A DNA stretch of 64,000 nt from Urechis unicinctus (Eukaryota > Annelida > Polychaeta > Xenopneusta > Urechidae). The notes below the pieces were generated by a model, which was not told the DNA's origin, ran no database searches, and was given only the letters and a program-made list of their open reading frames with translations. A program made the position numbers and the translations under genes. The stretch covers positions 76,005,400 through 76,069,399 of the forward strand of contig CM067354.1 of assembly GCA_034190875.2 (NCBI GenBank). Direction: 5' to 3'. Each line of letters begins with the position of its first letter. The stretch's first letter is position 1. This document shows, piece by piece, positions 1 through 12,445 of the stretch.

Positions 1-149
1 TACTGTGAATATACGTTGAGTGTCCCGCTATTTAATTCAATGCAGGACTTGTTCGGCAATATCCTAGGATAGAAGAATGCTTATTAGAAAAAAAAATTAG
101 GGAACGCTATGTTTGTGTCACACCATTAGTATGGCTATGGTAGACCAAT

Positions 150-275
150 ATTATGCCCAATCAGTTTCGAACCAATAGGCCTAATTCGTATCAGCGTATC
201 TGCCTCAAATGCCAATGAATGATTATGGCAGCAGGCAATAAGCTTTTATAATTATAAGTCCTTTAGGTTCAACAA
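150..275 (+). repeat. M core repeat, copy 1 (diverged)
   Basis: The words GGCCTAATTCG and GTATCTGCCT followed by a GGCAGCAGGCAATA stretch match the M core in module A copy 2 near 21,850. Part of the usual middle is missing here. Confidence 0.55.
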
Positions 276-1615
276 GTGTGTAATCGGCCAAGCTCTGTGC
301 CTCTAACGGCCATTGCAAGGCAATTGCCATAAGTTATGGATGCTGAATTCTCTTTGCAATAATTATGTTATGTTGTTGTTCGTTCAATACAATTTTATTT
401 GCTGAACCTAAATGTGATTCACCGCACTAAATTTTGTTGCATCTGTCAGTCAGTAAGCGCTATGTAACAACAGACAATGAAGTTGTTTATTTAAAAATGA
501 CAAAACTGTTTACTGGCGACATGTGCACAATGATTGATAAAATTAGGTATCAAGAAATCGGTCAATTTATATTATCAGGTTTAGTTTGCAATCAAAGAGG
601 TTATCTCTACATATATTTTGTAGCTGAGAATAATTTAATGTTATGGCATTGACAAATAATTTCATTATCGTGAGCTGTGAGACCCAACTCCTTTTTTAGA
701 GACATTAATGCTTGCACCCCATGCTTTCCAAGCAAACTTGCAGCATATGGACATAGTTGGTAAACGTGCGGATTTCTCAAACGGATGACAATCTAGTCAA
801 CGGCTATATCGTTACGAGCATAAGAATTATTCGATAATTGTGGTCGAAAAAAGGCCGTGGCAATACGTATATTAAAGTTTGTGAGCTAAATCATATCATG
901 GTCACACAGATTCTCAAAACTATTCGATCAACACAAACAAGCTCGTCTGCACATATGCTGCATTAGTTCATGTACCGTTAACAGCAGGTTTTAGTAATAG
1001 TCAGTCGTTAGGTTCCAACTCGTCTAATGTATATTTCGGTCATTTCCGACAGTTATTGCATATGAGTTAAGTTAATAAGACCGCCGGGTTATATTAGAAT
1101 CGTAAATAAGGCATAAATCATGTCATAGTCCCTATCTAAAGTCTCCATTTATAGACAGGTTTGTGTTTATGAGAGGCGTTACAATATAAAAGGACCCATA
1201 TACAGAGAATGTGACTAGTCGGTTATTTTTCCGGTTAGTGTAATGTAGATGTAGTGTGTAATCAGCATGTGGACGGAGGGGACACTAAAAGGAAGAGAGG
1301 CATGAACACAACAATTTAGCAACTGGATCCTTGTAACTAACGTGATGTTGCAATAAGCAATACATTGGAATACCTTCCCTGCTTGTAAAAACATTGAAAC
1401 CCGTCATGTTACATTGCTTATCAGTATCTCCTGTCGGCAAGATAAGCGAAATACTCTACAAGGCCGCAAGCAGTCCAGAGCATACTGCAATCTATGTGGG
1501 CGAAGTAAGCTAACCATGTGCCTTTGAATTCTGCGACAAATGTTGACACTAGTTGAAATGCTATGTATAAGTCTTATTGTCAAGGATAACATTGTGTAGC
1601 CATTTATCAATGTGT

Positions 1616-1635
1616 CTATTATTGTAGAATAATAG
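1616..1635. other. Perfect hairpin in the conserved core of module A
   Basis: CTATTATTGTAGAATAATAG forms an 8-bp stem with a 4-base loop. The same hairpin is at 62,245-62,264 and, inverted, at 27,258-27,277. It sits in the most conserved part of module A. Function is unknown. Confidence 0.7.
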
Positions 1636-1769
1636 GCTATTCCATGGCAATTCTCATTGTTGACATAGTGGGACAGGTAATAACATCATGTCAAAGGCAG
1701 CAATAACTCATGATAACATTGATCCACACAATATACTTAGCTTCATGTTAATGATACATCAAAAGCACC

Positions 1770-1930
1770 TACCTAAATTTATCAAAAGCACTTGTCGAGC
1801 ATATACTCAAGATGACGACGAACACCTGGCCTTCATTGTCACTTCTTCCATTGTATTCAATAAACCCCACTTGAAAATGGAATATCTCCATTTATAACTT
1901 ATTATTTATAATAGAAAACCATTACAGGTG
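1770..1930 (+). repeat. Module F, copy 1
   Basis: A run containing AAAGCACTTGTCGAGCATAT, then GACGACGA words and ATATCTCCAT, recurs in the same orientation at about 25,550-25,680 in the centre of the window. It follows module A copy 1 directly, whereas other A copies are followed by module D. Confidence 0.7.
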
Positions 1931-3254
1931 CAATATATATATTTATATTTATATACATTTGCTTTCTTAGAATAATTAACGAAGTCTAGTGAATTTGTCA
2001 AACGCATTGCAGCGTTCATTGTGATGGTCGTGTCACTCTTCGTTGATGTGATTCTGGCTGTAATCTAAAAAGAACCTTGAATATATGATATATGCACAAG
2101 TGAGCTAAGGGCAATGCATCGGCTGTGATCTGTTAATGTACAATCAGTATTATCGTTCTTCGATAATTCATTCTATTGAATGCATGATCTACCTTCTGCA
2201 GTGTTTGTAGAACAAATTGTGACCTTTCCTCTCTTACTATGACAAAAATTCCCTCAATCGTCACTGTCGTAAGCGAGCAGGTTATAACCGGGAATCACAG
2301 CTAAGACTCAGCTCGATTGGTGTATGGGGTAAGGTGCTTCCAAAAGGTTTTCTGCATACATGAATAATAAATCAATCATTTATTACATGTGTCGTTGCTA
2401 TGTTCGACCAAGCACCATTTGTTTCTAAACCAAAGACTTTCTGATGCATCGTGTATTAGCCAATCTTATCTAATGAAATATATTAAGACCTCTGGGCCTA
2501 GTCGAATCGCATGGGGCGGGGGATGTCAATCGGAAATATGCCGCTGGTCAGTACCAAAAACAAATGGCGACCTCTAGCGTGTCTTCCTCTTAGTCTTTAT
2601 CACCGCTGTCGTAAGATATTATGCACAACCGCGGGCTACCATAATAACATTACGCCTGGCTCAAGGGAAATAGCAAAGCAATTGGCAAGGAATGCTATAA
2701 CTATGTGTCTTAACAAAAAAACATACACACAAAATGGTGCGGAAATTAGAGAGGTGAAGAAAACGCATTTACCATTATAGCGTAGTCGCATGGAGATGGT
2801 TATTTCCGAGGGAACCATACCCACCAGCGTTGACAACATAAGAAGCTTGAGGAACGCTAGCTATTTCCAACGCAATTTTCTGTAAACAACGTGTGGTAAA
2901 ATAGGAATTGCGTAACGGAAGCCGAAGACATAATTGTTACACATTGGCTCCTCAGCGATGATGAAAGCGAATAAGAATCTGCTCTATTGTTATATAGTTT
3001 ATTTCAATGCAATTCACCAAAGGGTGCTGTAAGTTTACATTTACACATGTTTAATGCTTACATTCTTTACCACTTATGCCACTGAGGGTTATCAACTAAT
3101 ACAAAGCATTCTCTTCGACATAATGATATTAAAGCATGGTTTTGTCGATCTGAATTGTAACTAGGCAACGAATCTGCGTTTAATAGTGAGACGCGATAAC
3201 ATCGCAGACAAACGTGTCACACAATGAGCTGCGCAGTGATTGGCCAATAATTGC

Positions 3255-3378
3255 TCTCTAACAAGGCCCAATTCGTCTCATCGTATCTGCCTGACGGGTC
3301 GTTTAATACTGCTTATACTACGAATGAATGCTTACTCAAGCAGAAAATAGATCCTAAGAATTATTTGTCCTGAGAGAG
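3255..3378 (+). repeat. M core repeat, copy 2
   Basis: AGGCCCAATTCGTCTCATCG, GTATCTGCCTGACGG and AGCAGAAAATAGATCCTAAG mark the M core. The inverted partner is at 50,515-50,640. Confidence 0.8.
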
Positions 3379-3421
3379 CACAAAAAGAGTGCAGCATCTG
3401 CCCAAAGCACAGTGACTTGGC

Positions 3422-3535
3422 CGACGCCTGATAAGGCATCTGCCCAACAGGCCGTGGCCGAGCACAAGCCGACGCCTGATAAGGCCGTGGGCGACGCCTG
3501 ACTTGGCCGACGCCTGATAAGGCCGTGGGCGGTTG
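3422..3535 (+). repeat. GC-rich minisatellite
   Basis: CGACGCCTGATAAGGC occurs three times (3,422-3,437; 3,470-3,485; 3,508-3,523) with GGCCGTGGGC spacers and a partial fourth copy at 3,492. The partner arm near 50,450-50,470 has one related unit, so the expansion is local to the left arm. Overlapping short frames here are by-products of the repeat. Confidence 0.8.
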
Positions 3536-6500
3536 AACTTTGTTACCAACCATAGATGCATGCCTTCTTATCATTCTCTGTCTAATAATCGGCTGTCATA
3601 ATAAATGCTGCATCAGGACATAAGCAAAATAGCAATTCGTTATAGGTTTAGAAAATATATTGTATTACTTGGAATCGAGATTGCCGATGACGGTTATCAT
3701 TCATGACAACCATGTGTACCTTCCCCTTATAGATAGAGTGTCGATTAGCGGAGCACTCCAAATATGTGTATTGGTCAATTACAGAGGTTATTGACAATCA
3801 TGACAACCAGTTCCCAGTATCTCCTCCTCAAAAGAGACAGCAGATGAGGCTTTGAACTGCCTATGTATTAACATGAGTTATCTAAGCCTAAATGAAGCAG
3901 TCCGCTACTCTGGGGGTTGATGTTCATTGGCCCTGACTAATGTTATTGATGGCACCTATCCTCTCGCTCACGCTCCAGTGCCATAATACGCCTGCTACAC
4001 CAACTAGTTATTACCAACTGCGGACAGAGTGCAAACAATCAACCAAGACACATTTGCTCTGTTATTCTCTGGTGAGACGCGACAGCAATAAACTCTCACC
4101 CAGGCGTACTTATAAGAGAATGTTAAAGAAGATAAAACATGCAATTGTAATGAATGTAAAGCAACAGCAAGTTTCCATTAACCTCGGTCTCCATTCGATT
4201 TACAGGCTGCAGCATCGTTATTTAGGTACGCAAGGAAATGTTGCATTCTATTGCACTGTTTGTCTAAACTTATCGTTACACGTTAGCCATAGCAGTTGTG
4301 CCTCAACTTGAAAGGGGCGGCTGTCTGCAGGCTTTGTGTAGTAACCGTAAAGTCACTTCAATATGAACAATACCAAACAACAAACGAATCTTGTAATAAG
4401 ATTATAATAAACTCTATCCCTCTGAACTTTGAGATACTATCCTGCGATGGGTATTTTGCACTGATTCAGATAGTAGAGGTTATAAATGGCAACTAGGTTT
4501 CCAGGCACAGTTAACATTGTGCTTCTTCTCTATGATATGATGAGTATTGCGACAAAATGGCAAATTGTGTATGGTGAAACCTTTCGTTCAGTAGTTTTCA
4601 CACAAATATTATCCCACTGATGTCATGAATTGAAGGAATCATTGGGACCACAGTATTGACAGGCGTTGATAAAATTATCCCAGTAGTTCATAGGTGTGAC
4701 TGCTAAGGCACCTTAGCTGGTAGACGTGTGTAAAAGGGCAGGGTTATATGTGCTGTGGATGAAGCTCTAGTAAGGATTAGAGGTATCAGGTATAGACTTG
4801 ATATTGTCTCCAGCCTACAGATGCACCGTGCGTGGGGTTTATAAAGCATCTGATGCTGTACGAAATGTTCAACATGATAAAGTACCCATATTTAAGTGGC
4901 AGGTCAGTTAATAATATTGGGACTTTATGTCTATTGAAGCGCTATTGAACACCTAATAAAGATCATTTGGGGAAGCAAAATGACTCTAATAGTTGTGGTA
5001 ATATTACGGGCTTGTGGTTTTGCTAATCTACAATGACTGAGTGACGTATGTAGCACTACCTCCATGGTCAAATACGTCATATGCGTTATTGAATTACATT
5101 AATCAGTTGACGGCGATCCTAATCGTTTTCCTATATGTCGAAATATGGTACTGAAGCCATCATGGAGCTATTTAAATAATCTTAATTATTTCAGGAACTT
5201 AATACTAAATCTGTTTTTATTTCAATTAAACAATATTCGTATCAATCACAGTCTATATTTTCCTTTTATAATGCTCCTACAAATGGTTAGTGCTTCGATT
5301 CATCCAATGGCCAATGAGAGTGAATATTACAAAGAACTGCATGAGCCATATATCAACCACTGATACATTCTCAAAAAACGAAAATGCGCACAAGAAATGG
5401 CATTATTAGCTTCTCATAGCATAACTTCGCAAAGCAATGATAACTACACACTACTTTCCGTTGACTTGTTGGAAAAAGCGGTGATGTAGTGACACTTTTT
5501 AATGATGCAATATCAGATGGTTGTCTTTAGCCATGAGTAGATTCATTACCTCACGACAAAAAAATACCCTTTGTACTTACCGTCCTTATTGTTATAACAA
5601 TGCACGATGATTGTTCATTGTAGTTAATTTATGGGTATCTAAGAATTGCAACAAATAAACAAAAAGGAAATGTGCGACGAGAAACGACTCAGTACAGTGG
5701 TTGTTATAAAGCAGTTAATCATGGGACAAACCAGAACTGCTGTGTGGAAGTTATGTATCTGTGGATTGATGTTTGATCAACTATTATTTGCATCAACATC
5801 TTGAATCTATCAAATATGCAGTATTTCGTTGTAAAAAACGCATAATAAAACCATGGCTACGACATGAAACGGTAATATGAATATTTTGTGGAAGAAGCTG
5901 TTCCTATATTCGTAGTTACTGGAATAATAGAGTTTGATCATTTAACAAAAATGATATGGTAAACAGAATGATATTTAAGTGGTATTTGATTTGATTTGGC
6001 CGGCCTAAATGGCCTTTAGTGTCAACTGTATTAGATGATAAGAAACTTGTGTGATTTTCAACAACTACAACATCGGCGCGTGTTTGTCTGCCAAAATGCT
6101 TATTCTTCCTACAGCAGAAACTGTTGCTATCATGGTATCGACCCCTGAACCCCATCTATTGGCAGTATAGAAATTCACTGTATTGTCATGATTTGTCAAT
6201 ATAGCCACTGCTTTTGGAAAGATTAGAAAGCAAAAATTAAAATCAGGTAATTTGCAATAACTCGTTCAGTCATTTAGCGAAATCAATTTTGACCAATAAG
6301 GGTTAAGATGGCTTAATACATTTCACTTAGTTAGCTTTTACGGAACAATGTATTTGCCTTGAAAGGCTGCCAACCACTCCGCTGATTTTACCGAGTTGGG
6401 CCGCATTGACAAATGAATCTGGGTAATCATGGACAGAATCTGGCCTTAAATTAAATTGCAATCCTTGTAAATGTATTAATATGTCATTTTCTATTGTAAC

Positions 6501-6784
6501 AGCTAATGTATGCATAGGTACACTAAGGTATGCCAACGCGAGACTCCATATCGCCCTGGCAGAACAGTATGTTTGTGAATCAGAAACCAGAGATAGTATC
6601 ATGCCCACAAAAAATTGCATTCTTGCTGCCTCAGAGCGAAAGATTAGCATCACTGCGATTGGTCACTGCTCGACGAAAACGCTCAGATGTTTACCCAGAT
6701 TAACTGTGCAATATTAGCACAAATGAACACAACACACAGCACGTGTCATTAAGGTTCACTCCATAGGATAAGCTATTATACCAG

Positions 6785-6905
6785 GAGGCCCAATTCACAT
6801 CTTATCTTCCCGACAGTTCGTTAATTACTGCCTATAATACCGACGAACGCGTACTGAAGCAGGAAATAGACCCGAAGATTTATTCGTCTTCTGAGACCAG
6901 CAGGA
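6785..6905 (+). repeat. M core repeat, copy 3
   Basis: AGGCCCAATTCACATCTTAT, ATTACTGCCTATAATACCGA and GAAGCAGGAAATAGACCCGA define it. The inverted partner is at about 46,265-46,375. Confidence 0.8.
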
Positions 6906-8734
6906 GCGTTATCGACCCCAGGCACAGGAACTAATTTATGTAAAGGAGCGGAACTATCATTCGCTTGTGAATGCGAATAGATAAGAAGATTGTATAGCAA
7001 ATTGTCATCAGTCCCATTAAACAAGTTTGAGAGATTACATTCCATGCTGTTTGTGCATCATTACAATGCGAATAGATAAGAAGCAAGCATTTCTCATGTC
7101 GCCAAAACTCCGTTAATTATTACACAGCGAAACCAAAAGGCGAAACGCCCCCCTTAAGTTATTTACTTAAATATCTACGTATGGGCCATAACGAAATCGT
7201 TCTTCGCTTACATTCGTTTAGAGTAAACCTCTCGGGTTACCCATCAACGTTTTGAAATGCAATCAATGAAAGAAATCAGCGATACCGACTCCGGTATACA
7301 ATTCGCATACAAGACAACGAACCTGTGTGACTCACACGTTGTTGGCAGCAGAGTAGCAATAGGCAATTTTATGAAGTCTGTGGCATGCTATGGGGAGCGT
7401 GGTTTTGTAATTGCAATCCACGGATCAAAGAAATAAATATGCATGTTAGGCAATTTTATTCCCTGTGCATATAGCCGAGCACTATGGAATATAATGCAAA
7501 TATAAAGTGAACTATTCAAGAAGCTTTTATCAAAGCACAAATACATAATGTGATTGATTACCATTCTTCAAATATATCGTCTCTGCAGATTCGTCGCGAA
7601 GTTGGGGTTCTGCAATCATAGCTGAAATAACTACGTTATGGCAAACGCTTGCTGACCTGATGAATAATACTTTTAGCACTAATTTTCTGATGCATCTGTA
7701 AAACACGCAAATGATTAATCGCACATACAGTTCTGTATTTGCAGCATGAAATATATCAGAAAACGACAAATATAGAGGGTGAAAGGGTAAAACAAAATTC
7801 GACAGGTAACCCTAATTGAATAAATTGGGCTTGTGATCATTGGCCGAAGCTGTTAAATTAATCATTGCAGCGCAAAAGAAACACAGAACATTTTTTGACT
7901 AGGTCCGCATGGAGCATGTTCAATTGAACCAAGAAACTTACCTATTCTTATCAGATTCAGTCCTGATTTTGAGCCAGTAGAAAACGCATCGCAAAAAAAG
8001 GTTAGACAGAGTGATCAGTAAGGATGGGTTTTTTTAATTTGTGCTGAGCAAAATGATTTAATATATTTAAAAATCGAAAAATACCTCCTATATAAACAAC
8101 TAACATCATGCATGGGGTAAGGAATAGCAGTATCAGACAGAATTAACAGCAACAAAATACAAGTAACATTTAGAGTTAGCATAAGGGTCTCAGTTCATTC
8201 AGGTAGAAATCCGCCCATTTCACGCGAGTCGATGCAATCATTGGAACTACCTTAATCGCATATGCTGCTTCCTTGTATGATACACATTGCCGGTTTCAGT
8301 ATTCAATTTATCATGCCGTGTCGCTAAAGCACGCTTATGTTGGCAGGGACGTATAATCACTCTGAGTTAAACACTCTGTGTAATACTTTATCTGCTTTTA
8401 GTAAACGCATTGTAATATTGGTTCTGTTTGCCATAATTTGAAGTATGATAGTGATCATCATATTTTATGGACCATCAAATTTGTTTGCTTGTGTTTGATA
8501 TTTATTTAATGTCACTCATGGACTAGTACAATCCACAAGAGGCGGACTGTCTTTGAACCATTCAGTATAGACCCACTGGTTCATTCTTATTTGTTGTCCC
8601 ATAAATCATATTTTCTGTACTTCTTCTAACACAGTATCAGATTCCTTCCCCCTGCAGCATGGCATGGCAGATGAGCATGGTGAATATGTCACATCAACAT
8701 CAGGTGCAAAGTGAAGAACATATAGCAAAGTGGA

Positions 8735-9237
8735 TGTCACGGACGGAAGAACTCAACCACGAGTTGGATCAAACGTTTTAATCACTCTCTCAAGCGCCGA
8801 CGACAGATCTCCAGACGCCTCGGAGATCAACCCCTTTTATAGGAGCCACGCCCTTTTCATCACGTGGACATCGCAACAGCCCACACAAATCAGTCAGTAA
8901 ATGCGGATAACCCGCCAAACACCACCAATGCTTGATGATGAACTATAGGCTTCACGAAAGGTTAAATAACAAATCCAATAATAGTACCTTAACACAACAT
9001 TCATTTAGAAGCAACTTAATAGTACCTATAAACAAACACATATATAAAAACATACTCTTACAGGCACTGTAGAGCATTGAGTATTGACACCACGACAAAA
9101 CCGGTTCACCATCGGCAAACCCGGCCGCTACTCGACTAGAGCAGGATTCACTACTCATATAGGGAGATTAAACTACCTAGACCATAGTTGTGCCAAAACC
9201 AGGATCAAGTATTCAAGAACAATTGTACTCTGGTACA
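8735..9237. mobile_element. Probable solo LTR (503 bp), family unknown
   Basis: The segment starts TGTCACGG, ends GGTACA (TG...CA as in LTRs) and is flanked by GTGGA on the left and GTGCA on the right, a 5-bp target duplication with one mismatch. A TATA-like word (CTTTTATAGGAGCC) lies about 100 bases in. The partner arm near 43,345-43,370 runs straight through the site without it. This fits LTR-LTR recombination leaving a solo LTR, inserted after the arms formed. I see no internal region and cannot name the family or orientation firmly. It could instead be another kind of 0.5-kb insert that happens to have TG/CA ends. Confidence 0.55.
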
Positions 9238-9379
9238 GTGCACCGTCCTCCGCACAACTGGTGATGACTATATCAACTAAATATTACAGGGGTTTGCTGA
9301 AACAATCATATATGGAAGAATACTAGGATGATTTTCTTTACAAGACGATTAGCAATACATAGTATACACAGTGGCAACG

Positions 9380-9994
9380 AGCCTCTATGTGTGTGTGTAT
9401 ACATATATATTCATATATATGGAATATAAGTATATAGGTGCAGCTCTATATACGCAAATATTTATATATAAATAACTTCTAATTTGCGCAACAATCTTGA
9501 AGGACATCTGCCTCTAGAATACTCATCTTTGAGGTTTAATTATCGCTCCAGGGGGTTGGGATTCAAATGGCTTTTATTACAATCATATATGGCTCGTTAC
9601 AGAAAATCTTTTGGCCCTTATATTCCTCCCAGATGATTTTCTCTACAAGACGAAAGAGACACATCCAATCTGTAAGTAGCAATACTATAAATAGATATAA
9701 ATATATATGCCAGACATCGTGGCAACGACCTGTATATGTATATATACATAATATATATACATATATATATATATATATTCGTATAATTTACAGAGGTTTG
9801 TTATATTTATTCTTATAGAGAGGCATATGAATTGTATATATATATATAGATATACATATATATTTATATATATATATGCAGATATATTATATATATATAG
9901 TATAGGTATTTATATATATATAAAAAATATATATATATATATTTATATATATATATATAAGTTAAATATATATGTATCTATATATATATATATA

Positions 9995-10047
<53 letters not shown>

Positions 10048-10085
10048 TCTCTATTTATATATATATGTATATATATACGAGCTTC
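9380..10085. repeat. TA-rich microsatellite block, left arm
   Basis: Interrupted (TA)n, densest from 9,730 to 10,085. It lies at the position symmetrical to the TA block at 41,637-41,935 in the right arm, so a TA tract was probably present in the ancestor. Open frames rich in Ile and Tyr here are artefacts of TA repeats. Confidence 0.9.
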
Positions 10086-10244
10086 TGCATACAGGCATAG
10101 TTAATAAATTTGTGATTTCCAGCAGGAGATTGACAATTTAGTCAGCGACTACAATATGCCACCCACAAGAATGATTCATAATTAATCGTCAACAAATGAC
10201 ATATATTATGCTACATACGTTTATGCACTGATTCGTGTCAAAAC

Positions 10245-11200
10245 TACTCGGTACCCAAACTAATCTCGCATTCGCATACACTGCATTAGTCTATATCCCA
10301 TTAACAGCAGGACTTGATATGTCTATACTTGTTTCGGCCATGTCCGACAGTTATTGTATCCGAGGCCGGTGAGTTAGACTATCTGGCTCATATCAGGGTT
10401 GGCAGGATTATTAATCTCACGCAACGAAACAAGTCATCTTTCCATACCGATGTCCCCATTTGCTTACCTGTTTATTGCTTATGTGGGCGTTACGACACAA
10501 AATGACCCTGTATTCAGATATTTAATGGGTGGCAGGCCAGATCCGTTAGCGTAAGTGATATATTCAATTATGTGAATATATGCGAGAAATAGCGTGTGAT
10601 ATTAGAGTGCGTGGTCGTAAGGGGTCAGTGTTACAACGGGCGACACCGATGGCTAACAAGCTTAAAGTCAATGACATCAAGTTCCGATGAGAACAGCAAT
10701 CAGGCAACAGGTGCGTATAACAAAACGTAGTGACAAGTGCAACAAAGCAACAGCTTGGAATTCTTTCTCGGTCTATACGTGTGAACAAACAAGGATAAGC
10801 ATAGTAGCAGTTTAACTGGGATAAAACTATCAACTTGACAATGACTAGAACACGTAGTAGACTACTGATGAGACACAACGTGACATGATCCCGTAAATAA
10901 TAACCACACACATAGCAAGAATATAAGAATTGACACATAACATTCAAATCAAACCAATATTGGGCTGCCTTAGTGCATATCTTTATCTATATTTGGTCAA
11001 AGATAATACTAGTTGCATTGCTATGCATTGCGCTCATTGTACAGGATAATATAATGTAGCAATTTATCAAATTGTGTATTTAGGTAGTATGATAGTTATT
11101 TTTCCATAACAGTACACTTTGGTGACTTCGTGTGAGAAAACAATAATAAAAATTTACTGACCGACGTGATATGAAGTGACATAAACTGCTACAATGATAC
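10245..11200 (+). repeat. Older relative of module A in the left arm
   Basis: The order of words resembles module A (near 940-1,280): CATTAGT..., ACAGCAGGA, TTTCGGCCAT, CCGACAGTTATTG, then GGGCGTTAC. The partner is inverted at about 38,760-39,930. It is more diverged from the A copies than they are from one another, so it represents an earlier duplication. Confidence 0.65.
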
Positions 11201-12354
11201 AATAAATGTGTGTGGATACCAACACAGAACAATGCTATGACCTAAATGAAACAAGACGTATCCCAACAAAGCACCAACTGATTTTGTGGAACAGCAACCA
11301 AATGAAGCGTACATGACAAGGGCATAGCATTATAGATATATATATTTTTTTACACAGTATATCTCTCTCAGTTGCAATGATATTCAAAATTGATATGCTG
11401 GTACATCGCCCAGAGTGGTCTATAATCCTGTGGCACGGGATTCAGTGGCCCATATACAGCGCTACATTAAACAGCATTACTATCGAAATTTATCAAGATG
11501 TTGTACGCTTCGTATAGATGATTATGATATCAGTGATTAACGCGACATCATCATCTGTGCAGCGTTCATGGTTTAGATAATAGTGATTGGATGTTGCAAT
11601 AAATCATGAATGGGCAGTTTAACCTACTTTCTTACTGATAACAAACTATTATAGCCCTATTCGTAATATACATAAGAGTGCATGCAAAATGCTAATATAA
11701 ACACTATGCATACATTATGTTAACTTCTTGTGCCGTAACATCAACGCTACAAATTGCTGCTGTAGACATCGACCAAGAATCACAGGTGACAGATTGATAT
11801 ACCATGATGGAGTACCGGAATATCATGACAGATATGTTAGAACCATATTTGCTTTGTGACGTGTACCAATGTGGCCATGCGTCGCCGTGTCTATTTAATA
11901 TCAGTTCTCATTGTATTACTTGTTAGGTTCCTGTACGACCAAGCCTTGTGTCTTAGGTCCTATGCATTATTTCGATGACTTTTATTGAAACAAATACAAC
12001 GCTACGTATGAAGCACAGAATATTCCTTACAACAGAGTACAAGGGGTTGTTGCTGCACTCACACCATTCGGGACAATTTCCTGTGTTGTTACAGCTCAGC
12101 TCTAAGGAATTAAATCTGATAACAAGTTAATAGTATCTATAGCCGTATTTTGAATGGCAACGATAAACCAATAAAGAGGTTGAATATTCGAGTTTGGATG
12201 GAGAGCCTTATGGAATGATTTGGCAGAAGTGTTCGTCAGTTTTGTGAGTATGCAGACAGAAATGCAGTGAAGGGATTGCTTGGATTTCGGTTCCAATCCT
12301 CCTGAGTAGTGTCGCGTGGCAAATGAAATGTTTAGCTCAGATTGCTGTGTAATA

Positions 12355-12445
12355 GATCAATCGGTTAGTGGTTAGGGCGTGGTATAATGCCCCTTATATT
12401 AGGTTATATCTCGTGTTATATTGCACAAGTATAATAGCAAACTAA
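12355..12445 (+). mobile_element. tRNA-like SINE remnant
   Basis: TCGGTTAGTGGTTAGGGCG resembles a pol III A box region of a tRNA, and AGGTTATATCTCG about 29 bases on resembles a decayed B box (GGTTCRANTC). The spacing suits a tRNA head. I found no counterpart in the partner arm near 34,140-34,200, which fits a later insertion. There is no clear tail, so the family is unknown. Confidence 0.45.

Larger units (their letters stand above)
1..1760 (+). repeat. Module A, copy 1 (window-edge copy)
   Basis: This stretch matches 21,590-23,095 and 61,322-62,380 in the same orientation and 27,150-28,400 in inverse orientation. Shared landmarks are a block near 890-1,280 ending in a GGACGGAGGGG-like word and a block at 1,615-1,697 that is identical at 62,244-62,326. 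It contains an M core at about 150-270. The copy begins at or before the window edge. Short open frames here are not kept between copies, so I call it non-coding. It lies upstream of the left arm of the giant inverted repeat. Confidence 0.85.

Noticed and set aside
1616-1640. Helitron 3' end (hairpin followed by CTRR)
   Set aside because: The bases after the hairpin read GCTATT, not CTRR, and no TC start or AT target was found.
3940-4311. 123-codon open frame
   Set aside because: The homologous stretch in the opposite arm (about 48.7-49.06 kb) is not open, and no domain is seen.
9567-10141. Open frames of Ile/Tyr over the left TA block, and similar ones at 22,955-24,026 and 41,555-42,062
   Set aside because: They are translations of TA/GA microsatellites with no protein family signature.
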